Origin: Acidobacteriota bacterium
GTDB taxonomy: Bacteria > Acidobacteriota > Aminicenantia > Aminicenantales > Saccharicenantaceae
Length of the DNA: 64,000 nt
NCBI GenBank assembly: GCA_022711665.1
Contig: JAKLEN010000004.1
Span: 188,528 to 252,527 of the forward strand
Direction: 5' to 3'
This document shows positions 1 through 7,395 of the stretch, in pieces. The notes below the pieces were generated by a model. The model was not told the origin of the DNA. It made no database searches and worked only from the letters and a program-made list of their open reading frames with translations. Each line of letters starts with the position of its first letter. Within the stretch, counting starts at the first letter, position 1. Position numbers and translations under genes: made by a program.

Positions 1-1083
1 CGCCACCGCCGCTTCGACGTGCCCGTCGTCAAGGGACCGGGCGTCACCGCGGTCCGCCGGCTGAGCGAGTTCTCCCCCGGCCTCAAGGGCACCGCCGGCG
101 ATACTAACGTCTACGTCCTCGAGGGCCGGGAGCCCGGCGGCCGGGCCCTGATCCTGGGCCAAACCCACTCGAACGAGCCGGAGGGCATGCTCGCGGCCGT
201 TATTTTTATCGAGAACGCCGTGGTCGAGAAAGGCGCGCTCTACGTCATCCCCTTCTTCAACAACAGCGCCAGCCGCAACACCCGGGCCGGCGACGGCTAT
301 CCCCTGTACTACGACGTCGCCACGGATTGGGGCGCCCAGCGCTTCCGCTTCGGCAACCGCGACGCCTCGCCGCTCGACCAGTGGCCCGATCCGGACGTCT
401 ACATCCACTATCCCGAACGCCAGCTTCTGTCCTACATCGACATCCGCAATACCAACCGGACCTGGCCCGGCCGGGCCCGCGGAACGCTGATGGAGAGGGT
501 GACCTTCGGGGCCATGGAGCTGATGCGCCGCGAAGGGATCGACGTGGCCGTCGACATTCACGGGGCCGAGACCATGTTCCCCGTGACCAACTGCATCGTC
601 GCTCCCGAAAGATCGGTCAAGATCGCCAGTCTGGCCTCCCTGACCGTCAAGGCCAGGGAGGGTTTCGAGAGCCATGTCGAGCCCTCCCCGGCCGGCTTCC
701 GCGGCCTGTCCCACCGGGAGATCGGCGATCACGGCCCGACGCTTCCCTTCCTCCTCGAGGCGCCTATCCCCTTCCTCGACCAGCCGACCGGGCCGAAGAC
801 GGTCAAGTTCCTCCTCGACGGCCGGGACCCGTTCCTGCTGCGCCTGTCGAAAAAGAAGAAACTGTTCGTGCCCTATGACGAGAGCGGCTGGTCTCTGGAG
901 AAAAGGGTCGGGCAGAACCTGTCCGTGACCCTGGAGATCTTCCGCCAATTCTCGAAAAAAACCGCCGACCGACCGATCGCGGTCCGCGGCGTTCCCCGCT
1001 ATGCCGATGTGCTCAAGGCCGGGGTCGGGCATTTCCTGGCCGACCCCGCCCAGGCTCCGGCCGGCGGGGTAGTCATGAATTGA
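1..1083 (+). CDS. M14/AstE-like zinc carboxypeptidase or deacylase, 5' truncated
   Basis: The frame is open to base 1, so the N-terminus, probably with a signal peptide, lies outside the window; an in-frame GTG at 19 exists but has no visible ribosome site. The visible 354-360 residues match the succinylglutamate desuccinylase/aspartoacylase branch of the M14 fold. The motif THSNEPEG supplies an H-x-x-E zinc pair, and DIHGAE supplies the third zinc ligand about 130 residues later. Such enzymes hydrolyse an amide or C-terminal peptide bond using one zinc. The gene lies 36 bp upstream of two C69 dipeptidases on the same strand, so a role in extracellular peptide breakdown is plausible. The exact substrate cannot be read from the sequence. 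Confidence 0.72.
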   Translation, partial: RHRRFDVPVVKGPGVTAVRRLSEFSPGLKGTAGDTNVYVLEGREPGGRALILGQTHSNEPEGMLAAVIFIENAVVEKGALYVIPFFNNSASRNTRAGDGYPLYYDVATDWGAQRFRFGNRDASPLDQWPDPDVYIHYPERQLLSYIDIRNTNRTWPGRARGTLMERVTFGAMELMRREGIDVAVDIHGAETMFPVTNCIVAPERSVKIASLASLTVKAREGFESHVEPSPAGFRGLSHREIGDHGPTLPFLLEAPIPFLDQPTGPKTVKFLLDGRDPFLLRLSKKKKLFVPYDESGWSLEKRVGQNLSVTLEIFRQFSKKTADRPIAVRGVPRYADVLKAGVGHFLADPAQAPAGGVVMN

Positions 1084-1119
1084 TCGGGCCGGCCCCGCGG
1101 GCCGTCCCCGGAGGTATCC

Positions 1120-2853
1120 GTGACATTCATCAAGCGAACGCTCCCCGTTCTCCTGGCTGTTGCCGCCGTCTTCCTGGTCGCGGGCGGCCTGACACTGGAA
1201 CGCTCCCAAGCCCCCTCCTCCCCGGCGAACGCCACCGATCCGGCCGGCGAGGCCTGCACCGTCATCATGGTCGGCAAGGACGCCTCGACCGACGGCTCGG
1301 TCATGAGCACCCACGCCGCCGACTGCGGCGTCTGCGACTTCACCTGGCGCCACGTCCCGGCTGCCGACCACAAACCGGGCGAGATGAGGCGGCTCTACAA
1401 CATCGACCAGATCAGGACCTGGCCGCCGTCCCAGGGAGGCAAGTGGGCCGCGGTCCTCAAGGACCCGACCGCCGTCGAGATCCCCCAGCCGGCCCGCACC
1501 TACGCCTACCACCACTCGATCTTCGGCTACATCAACGACCAGCAGCTGGCCATCGGCGAATCGACCATCGGCAACGTCCGCAAGATCGGCAACCAGACGC
1601 CGACGCCGGCCACCAACATCAGCCAGCTGACCTTGCTGGCCATGGAGCGCTGCCGGACGGCCCGCGAGGCCATCCGGCTCATGGGCTCGCTGGCCGAGAA
1701 ATACGGCTACGGCTACCATGACGGCGGCGAGATGCTGGCCGTTTCGGATCCGCAGGAGATCTGGGTCTTCGAGATCATGCCCGTCGGCCCGCTCTGGACG
1801 CCGGCGAGCGGCAAGCCCGGCGCCGTGTGGGCGGCCCAGCGCGTCCCCGACGACCACGTCGCCGTCTGCACCAATGAATCCATCATCGGCCGGCTCGACC
1901 TCGGGAAGCCCGACGAATTCATGGCCTCGGCCAACGTCGAATCCTACGCCGTCGAGGCCGGCCTCTACGATCCCAAGTCGGGCCAGCCCTTCAGCTGGAA
2001 GAAGGCCTATTCGCCGACCGAAGGCAGCGCCGCGAGCACGGGCGGCCGCCGTTCGCGGACCTGGCGCTTCTACGACCTGGTCGCCCCGTCGCGGCATTTC
2101 AAGCCCGAGACGCCCAACATGGACTTCCCCTTTTCCGTCAAGCCGGACAGGAAGCTCTCGGCCGCGGACGTCATGGCCCTGACCCGTGACAAGTCCGAGG
2201 GCTCGATCTTCGACCCCGTCCTCGGCCTTCGCGGCGGCCCGTTCAAGAACCCCAACTACTACAAGGGGACGCGGCTCATCAGCGTGTCCAACGTCGAATA
2301 TACGACCCTGACCCAATGCCGGTCCTGGCTGCCGGCGCCGGTCGGCGGCCTGGTCTGGGTGGCCCTGGGAGCCCAGGACACATCCTGCTACATCCCCCTC
2401 TATGCCGGGGCGACCGACGTCCCGGCCTCGTTCAAGGTCGGCGACCATTTCGAGCTCGACCGCCGGTCGGCCCGCTGGGCCTTCGACTACGTCGACTTCC
2501 ATGTCCAGCCGGCCTACAACGCGGCCATCGAGGACGTCAAGGCCGCCCGCAAGACCTGGGAGGAGGGCGCTTTCGCCAAGGTCGCCGAGGCCGACACCCG
2601 GGCCGCCGAGCTCTACAAGCGCAGCCCCCGGGAGGCCGTTAAATACGTCACCGGATTCACTCTGGCCAACGCCCAGAGCGTCGTCGACGCCTGGTGGAAG
2701 CTCGGCGACGACCTGTGGGTCAAATACAACCACCTGGCCCTCTACGACGCCGAAAAGCGGCGCAGCGGCCGCATCCCGACGGCCAATCCCGATTGGTGGA
2801 ACAGGGCCGTCCGGGCGTTCGACGTCCTGAGCGAGCCCGAAGTCAGGAAGTAG
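1120..2853 (+). CDS. C69 family dipeptidase, paralog 1
   Basis: This 577-residue Peptidase_C69 (PepD-like, Ntn-hydrolase fold) protein starts at GTG with GGAGG 5 nt upstream. Residues 1-25 form a signal peptide. The predicted nucleophile is Cys46 in EACTVIMVGKDAS, which would become N-terminal after propeptide removal, as in other C69 enzymes. The family cleaves dipeptides. Downstream sits the unusual Cys pair of DCGVCDF, where classical C69 proteins have a KNSDR-like stretch. It is followed after 28 bp by a close paralog, and the two share long blocks such as AIGESTIG and WWKLGDDL. Export and autoprocessing are inferred from the family. Confidence 0.85.
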   Translation: MTFIKRTLPVLLAVAAVFLVAGGLTLERSQAPSSPANATDPAGEACTVIMVGKDASTDGSVMSTHAADCGVCDFTWRHVPAADHKPGEMRRLYNIDQIRTWPPSQGGKWAAVLKDPTAVEIPQPARTYAYHHSIFGYINDQQLAIGESTIGNVRKIGNQTPTPATNISQLTLLAMERCRTAREAIRLMGSLAEKYGYGYHDGGEMLAVSDPQEIWVFEIMPVGPLWTPASGKPGAVWAAQRVPDDHVAVCTNESIIGRLDLGKPDEFMASANVESYAVEAGLYDPKSGQPFSWKKAYSPTEGSAASTGGRRSRTWRFYDLVAPSRHFKPETPNMDFPFSVKPDRKLSAADVMALTRDKSEGSIFDPVLGLRGGPFKNPNYYKGTRLISVSNVEYTTLTQCRSWLPAPVGGLVWVALGAQDTSCYIPLYAGATDVPASFKVGDHFELDRRSARWAFDYVDFHVQPAYNAAIEDVKAARKTWEEGAFAKVAEADTRAAELYKRSPREAVKYVTGFTLANAQSVVDAWWKLGDDLWVKYNHLALYDAEKRRSGRIPTANPDWWNRAVRAFDVLSEPEVRK

Positions 2854-2881
2854 CCCCGCGGCGGACAGAAAGGAGCGCATC

Positions 2882-4612
2882 ATGAAAATGAAACACCTGG
2901 GAGTCCTCGGCCTGGCCCTGATCCTGGCCGTCGCCCTGGCCGGGCATTCGACGCCCGCCGGGGACCGCCAGTCGCCTTCCGACGGCATCGCGGCCGTGGC
3001 CGGAGAGGGCTGCACGGTCATCATCGTCGGCAAGGACGCCTCGACGGACGGCTCGGTCATGACCACCCACACCTGCGACTGCGGCCTCTGCGACTGGACC
3101 TTCCGCCGCGTCCCCGCCGCCGACCACAAGCCCGGCGCGACCCGGAGGATCTACCACGTCTCCCAGTATCGCACCTGGCCGCCGTCCGAAGGCCTCAAGT
3201 GGGACCTCATCAAGAAGGATTACGCCGGCATCGACATCCCCGAGACGCCCCACACCTACGGTTACATCCACGGCAGCTTCGGCTACATGAACGACAAGCA
3301 GGTGGCCATCGGCGAATCGACGATCGGCTGCCAGAAAAGGATGGAGAACCCGACGCCGGCGGCCAAGCTCGACCTGACCATGCTGACGCTCCTGGGCATG
3401 GAGCGGGGCGGCACGGCCCGGGAGGCCATCCAGGTCATGGGGTCGCTCGCCGAGAAGTACGGCTACGGCTTCCATGACGACGGCGAGATGCTGGCCGTGG
3501 CCGACCCTAAGGAGGTCTGGATCTTCGAGATCATGCCGGTCGGCCCGCTGTGGACCCCCGAGAGCGGCAAGCCCGGCGCCGTCTGGTGCGCCCAGCGCGT
3601 GCCCGACGACGAGGTCAGCGTCTGCCCGAACGAGTCCCGCATCGGCGAGATCGACCTGGGCGACAAAGACCGCTTCATGGCTTCGCCGAACGCCGTCTCG
3701 CTGGCCATCGAGATGAAGTTCTACGATCCCCAGAGCGGCAAGCCCTTCAACTGGAAGCGGGCCTACTCCCCCGTCGAGGGCAGCGCGGCCAGCACCAACG
3801 GCGGCATCCAGCGGCTGTGGCGCTTCTTCGACCTCGTCGCCCCGTCCAGGAAGATCAAGCCCGAGACGCCGAACATGGACCTGCCCTTCTCGATCAAGCC
3901 CGACAAGAAGCTGTCGGTCCAGGACGTCATGGACATGACCCGGGACCGAAGCTACGGCACGCCCTGGGACCCGCTCAAGGGCATCCGCGGCGGACCCTTC
4001 AAGAACCCCAACTACTTCAACCGCCGGGCCCCCCGGGTGATCGACGACGGCCGGGCCGAGTACACGACCGTCACCCAGAGCCGGGCCGGCCTGCCGGATC
4101 CGATCGGCGGCCTGGTCTGGATCTCGTTCGGCTCCCAGGACACGGCCTGCTATATGCCGATCTACGCCGGCGTGACGGACATCCCGAAGTCGTTCTCGGT
4201 GGGCGACCACTGGACCTTCAGCCGGGATTCGGCCCGCTGGGCCTTCGACTATACGGATTTCCACGTCCAGGTCGTCTACTCCGAGGCGATCCAGGACGTC
4301 CAGGCGGTCCAGGCCAAATACGAGCGCGATCTCGTCGCCCGGATCCCGGAGATCGACCAGCAGGCCCTGGCCCTCTACAAGAAGAAGCCGGCCGAGGCGG
4401 CCAAGTTCCTGACCGGGTTCTCCCTCAACAACGCCCAGACGGTCGTCAACGCCTGGTGGAAGCTCGGCGACGACCTGCTCGTCAAGTACAACCGGCTTTA
4501 TCTCTACGACGCGGAAAAGCGGACCTACGACCGGGCCAAGCCGGCCCTGCCCGAATGGTGGAAGAAGGCCGTCCGGGCCTTCGACGCCCTGATGGAACCG
4601 GACAAGAAATAG
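2882..4612 (+). CDS. C69 family dipeptidase, paralog 2
   Basis: A tandem duplicate of the preceding gene, 576 residues, ATG start after AAAGGAG. A signal peptide covers roughly residues 1-28. Cys44 in EGCTVIIVGKDAS is the predicted Ntn nucleophile, and the Cys-rich HTCDCGLCDW follows. Conserved C69 blocks (IGESTIG, GYGFHDDGEM, IFEIMPVGP) are all present and no frame disruption is seen. The shared 5' region, short gap and strand indicate one transcript with paralog 1 and the following DUF6305 gene. Differences cluster in the middle and near the C-terminus, suggesting diverged substrate preference; this is inference. Confidence 0.85.
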   Translation: MKMKHLGVLGLALILAVALAGHSTPAGDRQSPSDGIAAVAGEGCTVIIVGKDASTDGSVMTTHTCDCGLCDWTFRRVPAADHKPGATRRIYHVSQYRTWPPSEGLKWDLIKKDYAGIDIPETPHTYGYIHGSFGYMNDKQVAIGESTIGCQKRMENPTPAAKLDLTMLTLLGMERGGTAREAIQVMGSLAEKYGYGFHDDGEMLAVADPKEVWIFEIMPVGPLWTPESGKPGAVWCAQRVPDDEVSVCPNESRIGEIDLGDKDRFMASPNAVSLAIEMKFYDPQSGKPFNWKRAYSPVEGSAASTNGGIQRLWRFFDLVAPSRKIKPETPNMDLPFSIKPDKKLSVQDVMDMTRDRSYGTPWDPLKGIRGGPFKNPNYFNRRAPRVIDDGRAEYTTVTQSRAGLPDPIGGLVWISFGSQDTACYMPIYAGVTDIPKSFSVGDHWTFSRDSARWAFDYTDFHVQVVYSEAIQDVQAVQAKYERDLVARIPEIDQQALALYKKKPAEAAKFLTGFSLNNAQTVVNAWWKLGDDLLVKYNRLYLYDAEKRTYDRAKPALPEWWKKAVRAFDALMEPDKK

Positions 4613-4635
4613 ACCGGAGACAAAGGAGACCTCGC

Positions 4636-5286
4636 ATGAGCCAACGAACGTTCATCGGCCTGACCGCCGCAGCGGTCCTGGCCTTCGCCATTACCGCCGC
4701 CGGGCAGACCATTCCCAAGGTCGCGCTGCCCATCCTGACCACATCGGCCGGGCAGAGCACCGACGTGACCACCCTCAACATCATCCTGGACGAGGCCGGC
4801 GTGCCCTATGACTATTGCGACGCGGCCACGGCCGAGATGGTCGCCGACGGCGTCGGCCTGGGCGGCCGCGAGTCGGGCCCCGGTTTCCACGTCGAGAGCA
4901 CGAACGACCCGGCCAAGATCCCGGCCGGCACGGCCTACAAGGCGGTCCTTTTCGCCATCGGGGCCAGCCTCAAGGGCATGGGCGCCTCGGGCCTGACCCT
5001 CGACAGCGAGGAAGCCCGCCTGAAAAAGATCCTCGAGTACTGCAAGCAGAAGAAGATCTTCATCATGGCCGTGCACATCGGCGGCGAGTCCAAGCGCGGT
5101 CCGGCCGGCAGCGACAACGAACGGATGATCGACGCCGTGGCCCACTACGCCGATTACATCGTCGTGACCAAGGACAGCAACAAGGACGGCCGTTTCACCA
5201 AGATCGCCCAGGCCAAGAAGATGCCGATCAGCGAGATCGACTACGCCCTGGGCCTGGTGGATATCGTCAAGCAGATGTTCCAATAG
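4636..5286 (+). CDS. DUF6305-like exported protein
   Basis: A 216-residue product starting at ATG 4636 behind AAAGGAG. The longer frame that continues upstream lies inside the C69 gene and is spurious. Residues 1-23 form a signal peptide ending near AAG. The mature part begins PKVALPILTTSAGQSTDV, typical of DUF6305 proteins, which have an alternating alpha/beta pattern like a small Rossmann-type domain. A hydrophobic strand (KAVLFAIGAS) is followed by KIFIMAVHIGG. Function is unknown. It is the last gene of the peptidase run and meets the opposite-strand DUF6599 gene after 17 bp. Confidence 0.75.
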   Translation: MSQRTFIGLTAAAVLAFAITAAGQTIPKVALPILTTSAGQSTDVTTLNIILDEAGVPYDYCDAATAEMVADGVGLGGRESGPGFHVESTNDPAKIPAGTAYKAVLFAIGASLKGMGASGLTLDSEEARLKKILEYCKQKKIFIMAVHIGGESKRGPAGSDNERMIDAVAHYADYIVVTKDSNKDGRFTKIAQAKKMPISEIDYALGLVDIVKQMFQ

Positions 5287-5300
5287 GGCCGCGGCGGCCC
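5286..5300. terminator. GC-rich hairpin at convergent gene junction
   Basis: GGGCCGC/GCGGCCC arms overlap the last stop-codon base of the DUF6305 gene and fill the 17-bp gap to the opposite-strand gene. There is no T-tract, so intrinsic termination is uncertain. Confidence 0.35.
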
Positions 5301-5303
5301 GGC

Positions 5304-6257
5304 CTAGCGAACGCGGCCCAGGGCCGCGGCGGCCGAATCCCCGAGGCCGACAAGGAGCCGCGCTCCCGCAGGGGCGAAGGCGGCATAGCGGTTCTTGCCG
5401 TCCCTGTAGACGGCCGCCGACCTAGCAACGCCGTCCGCCGCCCGGAACCGGTCCGTCCCGTCGAGGAACGTCTTCAGCTCGTTCCAGGCCGCCGCCCGGG
5501 CTTCGTCAGTGCCATAGTCCAGGACGATCAGGGCTGTCCCGTTCTCGTAGTCTCCCTTGACGGCCGCGCCGAAAGCCAGGCCGCGGGCGGTGTAGAACGA
5601 ATAGACGTTGTTGAGGCCCAGGAGGCCCTTGAGGAACCTGACGCTTCCCGGCCTGAGGCCGGCCGGCGGCAGGGCGGAGACGAGCGCCGGCGGACCGGCG
5701 GCCGTTTCCGGCATCCCGGCGTCGACGGCCTGGGCCAGCGCCTGAATCCCGGCCAGGGTCGCGGCCGTGTCGTCGAAGCCGGTCAGAGTCACCAGGCAGC
5801 GGCCCTTCCAGAAGTTCAGGTAGTAGTCTTCGAGGTCGCCGCCGGCGCCTCGGGCGATGGCCGTCCCCTTCCCCGACCGCTTGAAGGTATAGATGCCGAA
5901 GGCCGCCTCCGGCCCGGCCATCTCGAAAATCTCCAGCGAGACGGACCTGCCGGAAGCGTCCTTGTAGTCCTGGATGACGACCCGGCGGAAGCCATATTCC
6001 TGGTATATCTCGGCCCCGCCGTCGATGTAGACATAGAGATCCTCGCCGGCGAATTCCTGGCTCTCGCCGTCCCGGGTCCAGCCGGGGACCGCCCCGTTTT
6101 CGGGCAGAAGCGTCTTCAGGCTGTCCTGCCCGCCGCGGCCCGCGGCCGCCCCGGACGCCGCCGCCGGGTTCGCGAAAACGAGGAGAAACGCCAGCAGCGC
6201 CGGCCAGGCCCGTCCGGCCCCCCCGCCGGCCGCCTTCCGCCCGGACCATGCGGCCAT
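5304..6257 (-). CDS. DUF6599 family exported protein
   Basis: A 317-residue protein. ATG 6257 overlaps the stop of the upstream DUF362 gene by one base (TGATG), so translation is probably coupled; the frame runs on upstream but only inside DUF362. A signal peptide spans about residues 1-35 (LLAFLLVFANPAAA). The mature part carries the DUF6599 signature EDLYVYIDGGAEIYQEYGF. Two similar halves are visible, each with an aromatic-rich strand block. The biochemical role is unknown. Close pairing with a Tat-exported DUF362 protein suggests joint function outside the cytoplasm. Confidence 0.78.
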   Translation of the reverse strand: MAAWSGRKAAGGGAGRAWPALLAFLLVFANPAAASGAAAGRGGQDSLKTLLPENGAVPGWTRDGESQEFAGEDLYVYIDGGAEIYQEYGFRRVVIQDYKDASGRSVSLEIFEMAGPEAAFGIYTFKRSGKGTAIARGAGGDLEDYYLNFWKGRCLVTLTGFDDTAATLAGIQALAQAVDAGMPETAAGPPALVSALPPAGLRPGSVRFLKGLLGLNNVYSFYTARGLAFGAAVKGDYENGTALIVLDYGTDEARAAAWNELKTFLDGTDRFRAADGVARSAAVYRDGKNRYAAFAPAGARLLVGLGDSAAAALGRVR

Positions 6258-7180
6258 CAGACCCTGGCCTCCCGCAGCCCCCTCTTCCCCGGGGCGATCC
6301 GGCCCAGGCCCTGGTCCGCGGCCCGCTTGATCTGGACGATATCCTCGGGCTTGAGACCCCAGAGCGCGGCGCAATAGGCGTCTACGGCCACCCGGTCGGC
6401 GCCGGCCACGACTTTGTGCGGCTTGAGGATCTCGCCCGGCCCGAAGGGACCGTTGGTGACGATGAACTCGGTCGCGTCGACGATATTGAGGGCCGGGCGG
6501 ACGGCCTTGTTCAGGTCGACGATGCATTGGTCGAGGTGGGCGACGTCTTCGGGATCCGTCAGCCAGTTGGGCCGGTGGAACGTCCTGTTGCTGACCGGCG
6601 AATTCAGGCCCATCAGGTTCTTCATCGAGCCGGTGAACTTGTTGCCGGCGTGGTCCTTGGCGACCGGCATGTTGACCAGCGCATCATGGTCGTACAGGGC
6701 GGCCAGGATGCGGGCTTCCTTGAGGGCCAGGCCGCCCGGCACGGGGACCGCCCTGAACAGGGTTTCGTCCTTGGCGAAGATCTTCAGGCCCGCGCCCTCG
6801 GCCTCGATCACGGCCTTGAGCCCGGTGTCCTCCCACTGCTTGACCGTCTGCCAGCTCAGGCAGTTGACCTCGGAGGCCCCGGCCTCCCGGCAGAGGCGGA
6901 TGACGGCCCGCAGGATCTCCGGCTTGGTGAACGAGCCGGGATGGCGGCTCTGGACGTTGGGCAGAAGAGCCACCCTGGCGCCTCTGGGCAGGAACGCTTT
7001 CATCCCGCCCAGGAGCTCGACGGCCCGGGTCGCCGCCTTGCCGAAATCGTCGCCGCTGCCGACGCCGACGACGGGAGCTCCTTTGCCCCCGGCGGCGAAG
7101 GCTCCGAGCGGCCGGCCCAACGCCAGGGCCAGGCCGGCCCCGGCCTTGAAGAACTCGCGTCGTCCGAACGTCCGGCTCAT
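6257..7180 (-). CDS. DUF362 domain protein with Tat signal
   Basis: A 307-residue protein whose N-terminus has a twin-arginine signal (GRREFFKAGAG followed by a hydrophobic stretch to about residue 30). The start is ATG with GGAGG 4 nt upstream. The body matches DUF362, seen in NIPEHVAKDH-like blocks such as VNMPVAKDHAGNKFTGSMKN and in IVDATEFIVTNGP. Many DUF362 proteins carry extra 4Fe-4S ferredoxin motifs; none is visible here. The role is undefined, with redox or cofactor-linked functions suspected for the family. It is the first gene of a two-gene unit with DUF6599. Confidence 0.8.
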   Translation of the reverse strand: MSRTFGRREFFKAGAGLALALGRPLGAFAAGGKGAPVVGVGSGDDFGKAATRAVELLGGMKAFLPRGARVALLPNVQSRHPGSFTKPEILRAVIRLCREAGASEVNCLSWQTVKQWEDTGLKAVIEAEGAGLKIFAKDETLFRAVPVPGGLALKEARILAALYDHDALVNMPVAKDHAGNKFTGSMKNLMGLNSPVSNRTFHRPNWLTDPEDVAHLDQCIVDLNKAVRPALNIVDATEFIVTNGPFGPGEILKPHKVVAGADRVAVDAYCAALWGLKPEDIVQIKRAADQGLGRIAPGKRGLREARV

Positions 7181-7213
7181 GGGACCTCCTCGCAGTCGAT
7201 GTCGATCCCGGCC

Positions 7214-7243
7214 ATTCTCTCACAGCCGCGGCCGGCGGCGCAA
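7214..7243 (-). promoter_or_regulatory. Predicted sigma70-type promoter for the DUF362 unit
   Basis: On the minus strand TTGCGC (7243-7238) is followed by 18 bp and GAGAAT (7219-7214), about 34 nt before the DUF362 start. Match is moderate. Confidence 0.4.
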
Positions 7244-7395
7244 CGATCGACTTTCTCCGGGGACCGGGCAGCCCGCCGCGCTCCCGCGCCCGGGGCGAAG
7301 GACCGGACCCGGCACCGGCCGAAGCCCCGGTGAAGCTGGCTTCGCCGCGCCAAGTGTGATAGAAAAAGGGCCGACCCCCCCGAGAGGAGAACGCC

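Noticed and set aside
2843..4264. 473-residue open frame on the minus strand across the second C69 gene
   Set aside because: Its composition is arginine/valine-rich shadow sequence, it has no ribosome site, and the plus frame carries clear C69 motifs.
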